The position numbers were made by a program, and so were the translations under genes. This document shows positions 54,224 to 63,643 of a stretch of DNA of 64,000 bases, piece after piece. The notes below the pieces were generated by a model. It had not been told where the DNA came from. It ran no database searches and saw nothing but the letters and a program-made list of their open reading frames with translations. Position 1 is the first letter of the stretch, and each line of letters opens with the position of its first letter. This DNA is from DCFW01 sp963790715 (GTDB lineage: Bacteria > Bacteroidota > Bacteroidia > Bacteroidales > Bacteroidaceae): contig CAWBPN010000018.1 in the NCBI GenBank assembly GCA_963790715.1, positions 868,001 to 932,000 of the forward strand, written 5' to 3'.

Positions 54224-56416
54224 TTACTTCATAATAAGTGAAAGTCTGGACATAAGATAACATGCAGATGATTCAGCTCCTTGATTCAAATTAATATTGT
54301 TTTCTTCAAGTCCGTCATAGCAACCTCCTGTTATCGGATTATAAACGATTTGATGAAGGTGGTTATTCCCCAAGAACCAACTAAAGGCCTCTTTCTGTTT
54401 TTCTATATATTTCATTTCGGGAAAAATATTATAGAATGTAGTTAATGCCATAACTGTACCGGCTACGTCTATTGGTTGTTCGCCAAACTTCGTGTTTGAT
54501 TCTCCCCTCTGCAACCAGTTTTTATTTGAAATGACTTTGATTTGTCCGTTGACAAATGTTTTTGTAAGTAAAAAATCGAATGATTTTTTAGCTATGTTTT
54601 TATATTTCTCATGCTTAGTCACTTTATAAGCATATAACAAACTTTCAGGTAGTACACTGTTTTCATAAGTAAGATAAGTTTCAAACCATTTCCAGTTGTC
54701 ATCAGCTGTATTTAAGAATAGAGCCGTCAATTTATCGGATAGCATTTGAATAAGTGCATAAACCTCTTGTATAGGTTCTTTTGTATAAAAATAACATAAT
54801 CCTTTTATAACAAAGGCCAAACTTCTGGGAGATTGTATTTTGCGAATAGCAGGAAAGGTAAGTCGAAAAGCTTTAGTTGCAGCCACAATCCATGATTTTG
54901 GAAAAGCATCACCATAACGGATGAAATCTCCAAGCGCCCATATTGCACGTCCATTGCTGTCATCCAATAGGACATCATCATTTTGGGAAGTAAAATTATA
55001 AGATTTGTCGACATAGTTTTTAAAAGTCCCGTCATCTTGCAAGCAAAACAAGATAAAATCCAAATAACGTTTGATACAGTCCCTGCATGTAGAATGCTTT
55101 TTATTTATATACACTTTACACAATCCGATAAGCGCACGAGCATTGTCATCAAGAGTATATCCGGAATCAATGTCAGGTTTGTTCCCTTTCGCGAACTGAA
55201 TGATTCCAAAATGCCGGCTCATAAGTTCAATATGTTCTATATTGACAGGAGGAATAGAATATACAAGTTTTTCATCAGACGCTAAAGTTTTTTTGAAAAG
55301 CAAAATATATGCAATAGCTGCATTCTCCCAAGCCGTAAAGGCTGTTTTTTGTAAGCCGGAAATACCCATTTGCACCCGCAGTTTTTCATCCTTTAGTAAC
55401 CGGTTGGCAGCCAAAGCAAGTTGTTCTGAATTATTGAAATCAAATATAACACCTGTATTATCGCTCAAGAGTTCCAATGCATGAGGTATCGGTGTTGCTA
55501 TGATTGGACACCCGCAACTCAGTGCATAAACAAAAGTACCGCTTACCGCCTGATTCGGATCCGAAGAAGTAAAAAGATAAATATCAGTCATTTGAAGATA
55601 TTCCAGCAAAACAGGAAGATCCAAGAATTTATTTATGAATTGAACATTCTCTGATAAATCAAGCTCTTTAACTTTAGCCTTTAAACTTTTGCGATATGTT
55701 TCTCCTTGGCTTCTCACAACCGTGGGATGTGTTTCACCCAGAATGAGAAACAGTACAGATGGATTCTCTTTAATAATAGAAGGTAGTGCATCAAGTGTAG
55801 TTTCAATGCGTTTGCCCGGGCTGAGCAATCCAAAAGTAGAAAGAATCATTCTTCCGGATAAGTTATGTTTTTCTTTTAATCTATTTTTATCAACTTGAGT
55901 CACCAAATGAGTACCGTGTGGAATAATATTTATTTTCTCAGCATTTATCATATATTCCTTTTTTAGAATAATTGATGAGGCATGCGTCATGACAACAACA
56001 GATTGGCAAGCATCTATGATTCCCTGTAAGTATTTTCGTAATGCTTCTTTAGGATGTGACAACACTGTATGAAACACAATAACAATAGGTTTTTTTATTG
56101 TTTGTACAAAATGCAGGAACGATTCCTTGTTCTCATTATATAGTCCGAATTCATGTTGAATGCAAACTAAATCAACATCAATGTCAGTATTTATTTTTTT
56201 TGCAATTAAAGAGAAACTTTTTTGATCGGAAGTATTCAGTACATACTTCACTGTATTGTCATAGATATGTTTTTCAATATCAGATTCTACTGCACAAACT
56301 TTAACGGTGTAACTCTGATCAAACTTCTCATGAATAGCTTGTATTAAGTCATATGAGAAAGTTGCAATTCCGCATACGCGTGGTGGGTAAGTTGTAATAC
56401 ATAATATTTCTTTCAT
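54224..56416 (-). CDS. GT4-type glycosyltransferase fused to a C-terminal (alpha/alpha) toroid domain
   Basis: 730 residues. The first ~390 form a GT-B fold: TYPPRVCGIATFSYDLIQAI at the start, VCIQHEFGLYNENKES, FGLLSPGKRIETTLDALPSI (phosphate loop) and QAVSGTFVYALSCGCPIIAT. The usual EX7E motif is absent from this last segment, as in some members with C-terminal barrels. Residues ~400-730 (DSGYTLDDNARALIGLCKVY, DDSNGRAIWALGDFIRYG, GTVMALTTFYNIFP) form an alpha-toroid like that of glycosidases and epimerases. Overlaps the GH130 gene by 4 bases. The pairing suggests synthesis and phosphorolysis of a mannose-containing glycan, which is inference. Confidence 0.8.
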   Translation of the reverse strand: MKEILCITTYPPRVCGIATFSYDLIQAIHEKFDQSYTVKVCAVESDIEKHIYDNTVKYVLNTSDQKSFSLIAKKINTDIDVDLVCIQHEFGLYNENKESFLHFVQTIKKPIVIVFHTVLSHPKEALRKYLQGIIDACQSVVVMTHASSIILKKEYMINAEKINIIPHGTHLVTQVDKNRLKEKHNLSGRMILSTFGLLSPGKRIETTLDALPSIIKENPSVLFLILGETHPTVVRSQGETYRKSLKAKVKELDLSENVQFINKFLDLPVLLEYLQMTDIYLFTSSDPNQAVSGTFVYALSCGCPIIATPIPHALELLSDNTGVIFDFNNSEQLALAANRLLKDEKLRVQMGISGLQKTAFTAWENAAIAYILLFKKTLASDEKLVYSIPPVNIEHIELMSRHFGIIQFAKGNKPDIDSGYTLDDNARALIGLCKVYINKKHSTCRDCIKRYLDFILFCLQDDGTFKNYVDKSYNFTSQNDDVLLDDSNGRAIWALGDFIRYGDAFPKSWIVAATKAFRLTFPAIRKIQSPRSLAFVIKGLCYFYTKEPIQEVYALIQMLSDKLTALFLNTADDNWKWFETYLTYENSVLPESLLYAYKVTKHEKYKNIAKKSFDFLLTKTFVNGQIKVISNKNWLQRGESNTKFGEQPIDVAGTVMALTTFYNIFPEMKYIEKQKEAFSWFLGNNHLHQIVYNPITGGCYDGLEENNINLNQGAESSACYLMSRLSLIMK

Positions 56417-57447
56417 TTTCTATATTTTAATAATTCTTTTATCAGTTCCTTCACAGAGACAGAGGCACAAGCTATGCATTTATCAGCTCCCCCGTAATAT
56501 ATAAATAATCTGTCCTCCCAAATAATTGCCCCTGTAGGGAAACAAACCTTGTCTACCACCCCTTCGTTTTCGTAATCCGTTTTCGGGGTAACGAGCGGAT
56601 AAGGCAATCGTGCGATTTCAATGGAAGGATTATCTTTATCTAACAAAGCCGCGCTTATTGAATACACATATCCATTAGAGGTGTCGCAAACGCTATGATA
56701 GATCATTAACCACCCCTCGTCAAGTTCGATTGGCGGGCAACCGGCTCCGATATAGCTGGATTCATGGCTGTAGTGATGTTTAAAAAAGATATGATTTGTA
56801 AAATCGGAATAATATTTTTTCCAGAAATCAGGAGTAATATCCTCAATTTCATTTACTGCTATTGATTGAATATCCGGTTTTATTCTATGCATAAAGAGAT
56901 ATTTTCCATTTATTTTACGAGGGAACAATACCAAATTTTTGTCAGGCAAATAAAGCTTTTTACCGTTTTGATTTTTAGATTGTCTCTTATTAGATGATCG
57001 AAAGTATTTAGAAGTATATGGGTGTTTATCCTTTTTCAATAATTTGGCAAATTCAGGATAGGTAATCAAAGAAGTAATTATCCTCCTTTTAGTAAAATGT
57101 TCCAAATCCTTAGAGATTACCAATGCTCCAGTAGTATTATCGCCGTCATAAGCCGTATATGTCATATAAAATGTATCATCTATTTTGACGATTCTTGGAT
57201 CTTCTATTCCTCCGCTTTCATACTCAAGTTCCGGTGATAATAGCGGTTGTTTTCCACGGTAAACAATATTCATAGGGCTATCCATTTTACAATAACCAAT
57301 AGTTGAATAGTTTCCCTTTTTCACAGCCCTATAAAACATGTGTATATAATTCCCGTCAACAATTACAGCAGGGTTTAATACACCTTCATTTTCGAATTCG
57401 AGATCAGTGGTTTCAAGGATGATACCTTCTCTTTTTATATTTATCAT
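56413..57447 (-). CDS. GH130 family beta-mannoside phosphorylase-like protein
   Basis: 344 residues, five-bladed beta-propeller: NEGVLNPAVIVDGNYIHMFY, SGGIEDPRIVKIDDTFYMTY (catalytic Asp in EDPRI), HIFFKHHYSHESSYIGAGCP, and YENEGVVDKVCFPTGAIIWE. GH130 enzymes phosphorolyse beta-1,4- or beta-1,2-mannosides, giving mannose-1-phosphate, or hydrolyse them. No signal peptide, so cytoplasmic, in keeping with a phosphorolytic enzyme. First gene of the two-gene unit with the glycosyltransferase. Confidence 0.92.
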   Translation of the reverse strand: MINIKREGIILETTDLEFENEGVLNPAVIVDGNYIHMFYRAVKKGNYSTIGYCKMDSPMNIVYRGKQPLLSPELEYESGGIEDPRIVKIDDTFYMTYTAYDGDNTTGALVISKDLEHFTKRRIITSLITYPEFAKLLKKDKHPYTSKYFRSSNKRQSKNQNGKKLYLPDKNLVLFPRKINGKYLFMHRIKPDIQSIAVNEIEDITPDFWKKYYSDFTNHIFFKHHYSHESSYIGAGCPPIELDEGWLMIYHSVCDTSNGYVYSISAALLDKDNPSIEIARLPYPLVTPKTDYENEGVVDKVCFPTGAIIWEDRLFIYYGGADKCIACASVSVKELIKELLKYRK

Positions 57448-57529
57448 TATATTCTTTGTTATTTTTTGCCTGTTTGAGGTTTTGGTTGTGATAATATATT
57501 GACATTCATAAATAAGATTGCCATATTGT

Positions 57530-57537
57530 CAAAGTTA
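57530..57537 (-). promoter_or_regulatory. -7 promoter element of the GH130-GT operon
   Basis: TAACTTTG on the minus strand, with a leader of about 75 bases. The adjacent region 57538-57757 is AT-rich and shows no other recognised feature. Confidence 0.5.
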
Positions 57538-57757
57538 AAACTTTAATTCGATTTATTGTTCATAATATCATTCTATTTTTACATTGGTGCAACAATTTAC
57601 ACATTACGTGTTTATTGATACATTAATTAACCTCTTGCGATATATCTTATATATTAGCATTAAAATTAAAAATTAACGTGCTTGTGTAAAATAACAGAAT
57701 AACACTAATGATGCTTAATCTTTAGGTAGTAAAACATTATCATTCAATATAAAGACA

Positions 57758-57765
57758 TACCTTTG
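57758..57765 (+). promoter_or_regulatory. -7 promoter element reading into the small basic protein gene
   Basis: TACCTTTG on the + strand. The nearest gene in this direction is at 58067, so the transcript would have a leader of about 290 bases, or the promoter may make a separate RNA. Confidence 0.5.
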
Positions 57766-57771
57766 TAAAAT

Positions 57772-58066
57772 AAACAAATGAGTTTATGTTGAATTTTTTT
57801 TCAGCAATGCTTTATTCCGTAAAAGGAGTTTTATCATAGTTAAAATCAAGATCAGGTCAGCTTTTTTGTTAAAATACATTGAATGTGTAATATACAAATC
57901 TTGAATAAAAAGATTGATAATGTTGCTATGTTCATGTAGAAAGCTTTGAATATCAGCATAATGCAATGTGTCTTGATGTATTAGTTTAAAAAACTCATCA
58001 ATTAAAAGAATTATTACAAAAGAAGAGATATCATTTATCTATTTAATAATAAAATTATAAAAGCTT
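57772..58066 (+). other. Long leader preceding the small basic protein gene
   Basis: About 295 bases between a promoter match and the next + gene. The only + start codon near the promoter (ATG at 57779) stops after four codons. A 60-residue minus frame (57784-57966) lacks any recognisable features and is probably chance. Long 5' leaders are usual for cold-shock-type mRNAs, which fits the downstream gene; no specific fold was identified. Confidence 0.4.
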
Positions 58067-58261
58067 ATGGCAATAACATCTGCAAAAAGAGAATTAGAAA
58101 AAAAGAAACAAGAAAAGCGTCTTGACAAGCAAATGCGAAAAGAGAAGCGTAAATCGTTGAAGACTTTAGACAGCGGTTCTTTAGAGAATATGACAGCGTA
58201 TGTAGACGAAAACGGAGTCATCTCCGACACACCGCCTGATCGTGATTTAAAGAACGACTAA
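58067..58261 (+). CDS. Small basic protein like the N-terminal tail of Bacteroidetes cold-shock proteins
   Basis: 64 residues: a Lys/Arg/Glu-rich helix (SAKRELEKKKQEKRLDKQMR) then SLENMTAYVDENGVISDTPP. In Bacteroidetes a very similar segment (KKEKEKKK ... DDMIAYVDENG..TPPD) precedes the cold-shock domain of CspA-type proteins. This comparison is from memory. No cold-shock domain follows in any frame before the stop or downstream to 58590. So this is a free-standing tail protein, or a truncated gene. Unknown function, possibly RNA-binding. Confidence 0.65.
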   Translation: MAITSAKRELEKKKQEKRLDKQMRKEKRKSLKTLDSGSLENMTAYVDENGVISDTPPDRDLKND

Positions 58262-58559
58262 AATTATAATAACAAAAGAATTATTTATGTTTTAGTTTTA
58301 ATTCCGTAAGAAGTGAAAAATTAAATTGAATTATTATAGTATCTTTTTATTACAATACTTTTTTCTTCTTATTCCAATTTTTTCTTATTAGGATACTTTT
58401 ACCTTTCGGTTATTATATTATTCAGCAAATAGAACTTATGAGAATATATCCGGTATAACCTTTCCGGTAATATGTTTTATTTATATGAAAGAATTAGGCA
58501 TTTGTTTATAATCGGACGTATTCTGTCTTAATGTAGAAATCCGTCTACATATTTTAAAA
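58262..58559. other. AT-rich intergenic region
   Basis: About 300 bases with repeated T-rich/ATACTTTT-like segments (near 58352 and 58391). I see no gene, RNA or clear regulatory structure except the promoter element that follows. Confidence 0.5.
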
Positions 58560-58567
58560 TATATTTG
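58560..58567 (+). promoter_or_regulatory. -7 promoter element of the DUF2264 gene
   Basis: TATATTTG matches TAnnTTTG, with a leader of about 17 bases to the ATG at 58591. Confidence 0.55.
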
Positions 58568-58590
58568 CCTCGATAAATAGGCAAAATACT

Positions 58591-59850
58591 ATGATAAAGA
58601 AGAAACAGGGAATAGTTGTGTGTATTTTATTAGTTTGTTTGTGCTTATCAAATACAACACTTTCAGCTAAGAATAAATCGGTAAAAGTTGAGAATGATCG
58701 TCAGGTTTGGGTAGACGTATTATATAAGATGTCTACGCCCGTTCTTCGTGATATGAGCGAAGGCAGACTGCATGCCGACATGCAAGTGGAACTGAGTCCC
58801 ACATGGGATAACCGCAACAAGAATGTTACATATATGGAATGTTTCGGTAGATTGATGGCAGGCCTGGCTCCATGGCTTTCATTGCCGGAAGACAATACTG
58901 CAGAAGGGGTCCAAAGGAAACAATTACGTGAATGGGCGCTGAAGAGTTATGCCAATGCCGTCAATCCCAAATCTCCAGATTATTTGTTGTGGCGCAAAGA
59001 AGGACAAACTTTGGTTGATGCAGCTTATATAGCTGAAAGCTTCTTGCGCGGTTATGATGCCCTATGGAAACCTTTAGATTCCGTAACCAAACAAAGATAT
59101 ATAAAAGAATTCACACAACTACGTAGAGTTGACCCTCCATATACCAATTGGTTGCTCTTTTCAGCAACAATAGAAACATTTTTGCATAAAGCCGGTGCCC
59201 AAAGCGATACCTATCGTATTGTTTCAGCATTGCGCAAAGTTAATGAATGGTATGTGGGTGACGGATGGTATTCAGACGGTCCCGATTTTGCTTTTGACTA
59301 TTACGGCAGTTACGTATTTCATCCGATGTATGTGGAATGTCTTGAAGAAATGACAAACGAAGGTAAAAAGAAAATATGGAATGCAGAAGGATGCGATTTC
59401 AGGACAGCAATAAAACGTATGCAACGTTACGGTGTGATACTTGAACGATTTATATCGCCGGAGGGTACATTTCCCGTCTTCGGTCGTTCTATTACGTATC
59501 GAACCGGAGTGTTGCAACCTTTAGCCATGCTTGCCTTGCGCAAATGGCTACCTGGAGAATTACCAAAAGGACAAGTACGCGCCACAATGACAGCAGTGAT
59601 AAAAAGGATGTTTACAGGAAATAATAATTTTAATGACAAAGGCTTTCTAACGTTAGGTTTCAACGGTCATCAACCAAACATTTCCAATATATACACTGAT
59701 AACGGAAGTTTATATATGGCATCATTGGCTTTTCTTCCGTTAGGTTTATCTGCAGATGATCCATTTTGGACAGACAAACCACAGCCGTGGACATCCAAAA
59801 AAGCATGGGAAGGGATTGATTTTCCGCAAGATCATGCTTATAATGAGTGA
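58591..59850 (+). CDS. DUF2264 secreted protein, putative carbohydrate-active
   Basis: 419 residues. Signal peptide 1-25 (TTLSA-KN). An (alpha/alpha)-barrel with the DUF2264 signatures MECFGRLMAGLAPWLSLPED, WLLFSATIETFLHKAG, DGWYSDGPDFAFDYYGSYVF, ERFISPEGTFPVFGRSITYR and YTDNGSLYMASLAFLPLGLS. Members occur with polysaccharide utilization genes and are suspected uronyl- or rhamnogalacturonan-processing enzymes; activity is not proven. It precedes the SusC/SusD pair on the same strand, so it probably belongs to that PUL. Confidence 0.85.
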   Translation: MIKKKQGIVVCILLVCLCLSNTTLSAKNKSVKVENDRQVWVDVLYKMSTPVLRDMSEGRLHADMQVELSPTWDNRNKNVTYMECFGRLMAGLAPWLSLPEDNTAEGVQRKQLREWALKSYANAVNPKSPDYLLWRKEGQTLVDAAYIAESFLRGYDALWKPLDSVTKQRYIKEFTQLRRVDPPYTNWLLFSATIETFLHKAGAQSDTYRIVSALRKVNEWYVGDGWYSDGPDFAFDYYGSYVFHPMYVECLEEMTNEGKKKIWNAEGCDFRTAIKRMQRYGVILERFISPEGTFPVFGRSITYRTGVLQPLAMLALRKWLPGELPKGQVRATMTAVIKRMFTGNNNFNDKGFLTLGFNGHQPNISNIYTDNGSLYMASLAFLPLGLSADDPFWTDKPQPWTSKKAWEGIDFPQDHAYNE

Positions 59851-59910
59851 ATATAATTATAAATCGACTTTTTTGAATTATAAGTAGGTGTATAGATAAT
59901 GTGTACAAGT

Positions 59911-59918
59911 TACTTTTG
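59911..59918 (+). promoter_or_regulatory. -7 promoter element of the second susC
   Basis: TACTTTTG matches TAnnTTTG. Transcription from here would give a leader of about 270 bases. Confidence 0.5.
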
Positions 59919-60197
59919 TGTAATGCAATTTGTTAAACTCAAAAATTAAAATAATATGAAAAATAATCAATTGAATTCTTCACCCTAAGAAGAGATGAAT
60001 TATGGTACTAAACTTTTTCGTTAAAAGACTAAAAAGTTCTCGAAACTGTTTTTTCAGTTGTATTTCATTCATGGTAATAAGAAATTATGTCAAACATAAT
60101 AATGATTATCGAATACAAAATTTTAATCTAGATAAATAAAATATTATCAGGTTAATTTTAAATTATTATTGGTTTTTAATCTTAAAAAATTAATTGT
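59919..60197 (+). other. Long susC leader with possible 10-codon peptide
   Basis: Within the leader, ATG 59956 opens a 10-codon frame MKNNQLNSSP ending TAA at 59986-59988. A small hairpin AACTG-TTTTTT-CAGTT follows at about 60045-60060. The rest is AT-rich. The region may regulate susC translation, but nothing proves it. Confidence 0.35.
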
Positions 60198-63100
60198 ATG
60201 GTAAAACAAAGAGTTACTGTATTAAAAAATGTACATCGTGAGCAAAATTTTAATATATTAAAATTGCTATGTGTGTTTTTGCTTTTTCTGTGTAATTATA
60301 ATAGTTATACCTTTGGTGAAAAGGCTGACTCGAAAGATCTTATTACTTTAAATATAAGTAATAAAACCATAGGAGAAGTCTTTTCAGAAGTTGAGAAACA
60401 GAGTGGTTATGTGTTTTCTTATTCAGACAATGTATTGGATGCAAATAAAAAAGTATCTATTACAGTAAAAAATCAACCGATTGGTAAGGTATTAAATGAA
60501 ATACTTAAAGGAACAAATTGTGTTTATTCATTTTCCGGAAAACAAATATTAATCAATAAAAAAGGTGCAAAAAGAATAAATGAAAAAGCAGATTTAACAT
60601 CAAAACGACATGGACGCACTTTATCCGGTTCTGTTGTTGATGATGTTACTGGAGAAACACTTATTGGAGTTTCAGTACGTATTAAAGGAACGCAAAGCGG
60701 TACTGTTACAGATTTGAATGGTAATTTTAACATAAGTGGAGTTAATAATAAATCAGAATTGGAAATATCTTATGTTGGATATAAACCTCAAGTAGTGCCG
60801 ATTGGCGATTTAGCAGTAATCAACATTCGTTTGACTTCTTCTAATGAACAATTAGGTGAAGTTGTTGTTGTCGGTGAAGGTACACAGAGAAAAATTTCTG
60901 TTACAGGTTCTATTACTTCTATAAAAGGAGATGAGTTGCATGCTCCTAGTTCTTCTTTGACGGATGCACTTGCCGGTAAGTTGGCTGGTGTTATGTCAAT
61001 GACTAGTAGTGGAGCACCCGGTTCCACTTCGCAGTTTTATATTCGTGGTGTAAGTACATTTGGTGAGGATGCTACTCCTCTTATTTTATTAGATGGAGTA
61101 CAAATTTCTATAGGTGATTTAAATCGTATTCCTCCTGAGAATATTGAAAGCGTTTCTGTTTTGAAAGATGCCTCAGCAACAGCCATTTATGGTGCATTAG
61201 GTGCGAATGGTGTAATGTTGATTACAACCAAGATTGGTAAGGAAAACAGTAAAACAGAGGTACATGTTACAATAGAAAATTCATATTTGCATCCCGTGAA
61301 CGAGATTCAAATGGCGGATGGTGTTACTTATATGAATATGTATAATGAAGCTCTTCAGGCACGTACCCCCGGGGTTACGCCAAGATATTCTCAATCGACT
61401 ATTGACAATACAAAAAACTGTGTAAACCCGTATGTTTATCCTAATGTAAATTGGTATAAATTGATTTTTAAGAATGGTTGTAATGATCAACGTGCAAATA
61501 TCAATATTCAAGGAGGTGTCAATCGTGCAACTTATTATATGAGTTTGCAAATGAACCATGATACAGGATTATTAAATATTCCACAACATTATTCATTTAA
61601 TAACAATATTAATAATAATACGTACGTATTTCAAAATAATATATCTTATAAATTAACGTCTAGCACAAAGTTGGATTTACACCTTAATGCGCAAATTGGA
61701 AACACTAAAGGACCTAATAGCTCTGCGTCAGATATATTATATCAAACATGGAACGTAGATCCTGTTACATTTCCTGCTTATTTTCCTGCTCAATCCGGTG
61801 ATACGCATATCCGTTTTGGTAATTCAATTTTAAGTGGTTCAACATTGTATACTAATCCTTATGCCAATATGTTAACATCATATGCACAAACTAATTTTAG
61901 TACAATTAATACATCACTGAATTTTGAACAAGATTTTGATTTTATAACTAAAGGATTGAGTTTTACTTCATTGGTAAACTGGAAGTCTTGGTCTCAAACT
62001 TCATATTCCGAGTCTATTACTCCTTATTATTATGAAGTGGTTGATGGTAGTTGGAATGCAGACAAACCTGATCAATATCAATTGGTGCAGGTTGGATCGT
62101 CGGGAACTGATTATATTTCCCAATCCGGTATCTCTCGTAGTAGTGATGCAACATTTTATTTGGATACACGTTTAAATTATAAGCGTCGTTTCGGTGATAA
62201 TGATGTGTCTGGTATGTTGATGTATATGATGCGTGAATATCGTAATGATGTTTTACCGAATCGTAACCAAGGAATTTCAGGACGCTTTACTTATGGTTAT
62301 AAAGATAAATATTTAGCAGAGGTTAATTTCGGGTATAACGGTACTGAACGTTTGGAGAAAGGACATCGTTTTGAATTATTTCCTGCCGCTTCATTAGGCT
62401 GGGTTATAAGTAGTGAAAAATTCTGGAAACCGTTGGAGAATGTGATTAACTTCATGAAAATCCGTGCTTCTTATGGTATAATGGGTAGTGATGCTACAGG
62501 AGAAAGTGCTGGAGCTGCACATTTCTTGTATCTTGATAATATTGGATTAGGTGGAAGCTATCCTTTTTCTACAGGACCTTCATCATCAGAAGAAGTTACA
62601 AAAAAAGGTTCTGCTTTCTGGGGTTGGGCTGTTGAGAACGCTCATTGGGAAAGAGAAAAAGAATGGAATATCGGAACAGATATGAATGTCTTAAATCAAT
62701 TCGATGTTGATTTTAATGTATTTCATGGAATACGCGACCGTATATTATTGAAACGTGGTTCATGGCCAAACCTATTAGGATATTGGGGTGCAACACCGTG
62801 GAGTAATATAGGTAAGGTTGATAACAAAGGATTTGATCTAAGCGTTACTTGGAAGAATAAAATCGGTAAAGATTTTCATTGGGAATTAAGAGCTAATTTG
62901 ACTTATAATAAAAATAAATATCTGAAGGTTGATGATCCTGCTTATCCTTATGTATGGCAAACGACTACTGGTAAACCCTTATCTTGTTTGACAGGCTATG
63001 TTGCAGAAGGATTATTTAAAAACCAACAAGACATAGCCTTAAGCCCTGACCAAACAGCTTTGGGGAGTACACCTATGTCTGGTGATATTAAATATCGAGA

Positions 63101-63620
63101 TATAAACGGAGATGGTAAAATTACATCTGAGGATGAAGTTATGATATCTCCTTATGGGTCAACTCCACGTATTCAATATGGTTTTGGTACGAGTCTTAAC
63201 TATAAAGGATTTGATTTCGGTGTATTTTTTAATGGCGATTCACAACGACGTATCATGATAAATGGGTTGGATCCATTTAATACACAAAACGGACATGGTA
63301 ATCGTAATATTATGCAATGGATTGCTAAAGATTATTGGTCGGAAAGTAATCCTAATCAGAACGCAACTTACCCAAGATTAGGGTTATTGGGATCTCAAAT
63401 TAGTAATAATACACAACCAAGTACTTATTGGGAGAGAAATGGAGATTTCTTGCGTTGGAAGACGTTAGAATTCGGTTATAGCTTTCCACATTGTCGGATC
63501 TACTTTAGTGGAGATAATTTAGCTGTATGGAGTCCGTTTAAGCTTTGGGATCCGGAATTATCATGGAACTCTTATCCATTACAACGAACTTTCAATATTG
63601 GAGCACAAATTAATTTTTAA
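60198..63620 (+). CDS. SusC/RagA family TonB-dependent transporter with STN domain
   Basis: 1140 residues. A signal segment (about 20-38) is followed by an STN (secretin/TonB N-terminal) domain (about 48-118: LNISNKTIGEVFSEVEKQSG, YVFSYSDNVLD, PIGKVLNEILKG). Then come the carboxypeptidase-D-like domain (GRTLSGSVVDDVTGETLIGV), TonB box EVVVVGEGTQ, plug (FYIRGVSTFGEDATPLILLD, DASATAIYGALGANGV) and a barrel ending TFNIGAQINF. The STN domain normally signals to a FecR anti-sigma factor, yet no ECF sigma or FecR gene is in this window. Paired with the SusD 23 bases downstream. Confidence 0.96.
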   Translation: MVKQRVTVLKNVHREQNFNILKLLCVFLLFLCNYNSYTFGEKADSKDLITLNISNKTIGEVFSEVEKQSGYVFSYSDNVLDANKKVSITVKNQPIGKVLNEILKGTNCVYSFSGKQILINKKGAKRINEKADLTSKRHGRTLSGSVVDDVTGETLIGVSVRIKGTQSGTVTDLNGNFNISGVNNKSELEISYVGYKPQVVPIGDLAVINIRLTSSNEQLGEVVVVGEGTQRKISVTGSITSIKGDELHAPSSSLTDALAGKLAGVMSMTSSGAPGSTSQFYIRGVSTFGEDATPLILLDGVQISIGDLNRIPPENIESVSVLKDASATAIYGALGANGVMLITTKIGKENSKTEVHVTIENSYLHPVNEIQMADGVTYMNMYNEALQARTPGVTPRYSQSTIDNTKNCVNPYVYPNVNWYKLIFKNGCNDQRANINIQGGVNRATYYMSLQMNHDTGLLNIPQHYSFNNNINNNTYVFQNNISYKLTSSTKLDLHLNAQIGNTKGPNSSASDILYQTWNVDPVTFPAYFPAQSGDTHIRFGNSILSGSTLYTNPYANMLTSYAQTNFSTINTSLNFEQDFDFITKGLSFTSLVNWKSWSQTSYSESITPYYYEVVDGSWNADKPDQYQLVQVGSSGTDYISQSGISRSSDATFYLDTRLNYKRRFGDNDVSGMLMYMMREYRNDVLPNRNQGISGRFTYGYKDKYLAEVNFGYNGTERLEKGHRFELFPAASLGWVISSEKFWKPLENVINFMKIRASYGIMGSDATGESAGAAHFLYLDNIGLGGSYPFSTGPSSSEEVTKKGSAFWGWAVENAHWEREKEWNIGTDMNVLNQFDVDFNVFHGIRDRILLKRGSWPNLLGYWGATPWSNIGKVDNKGFDLSVTWKNKIGKDFHWELRANLTYNKNKYLKVDDPAYPYVWQTTTGKPLSCLTGYVAEGLFKNQQDIALSPDQTALGSTPMSGDIKYRDINGDGKITSEDEVMISPYGSTPRIQYGFGTSLNYKGFDFGVFFNGDSQRRIMINGLDPFNTQNGHGNRNIMQWIAKDYWSESNPNQNATYPRLGLLGSQISNNTQPSTYWERNGDFLRWKTLEFGYSFPHCRIYFSGDNLAVWSPFKLWDPELSWNSYPLQRTFNIGAQINF

Positions 63621-63643
63621 ATAATAATTAAAAGAATAACGAT

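Noticed and set aside
57784..57966. 60-residue minus frame
   Set aside because: AT-rich, no domain, no promoter match in the right direction, and located in the likely leader of the + gene at 58067.
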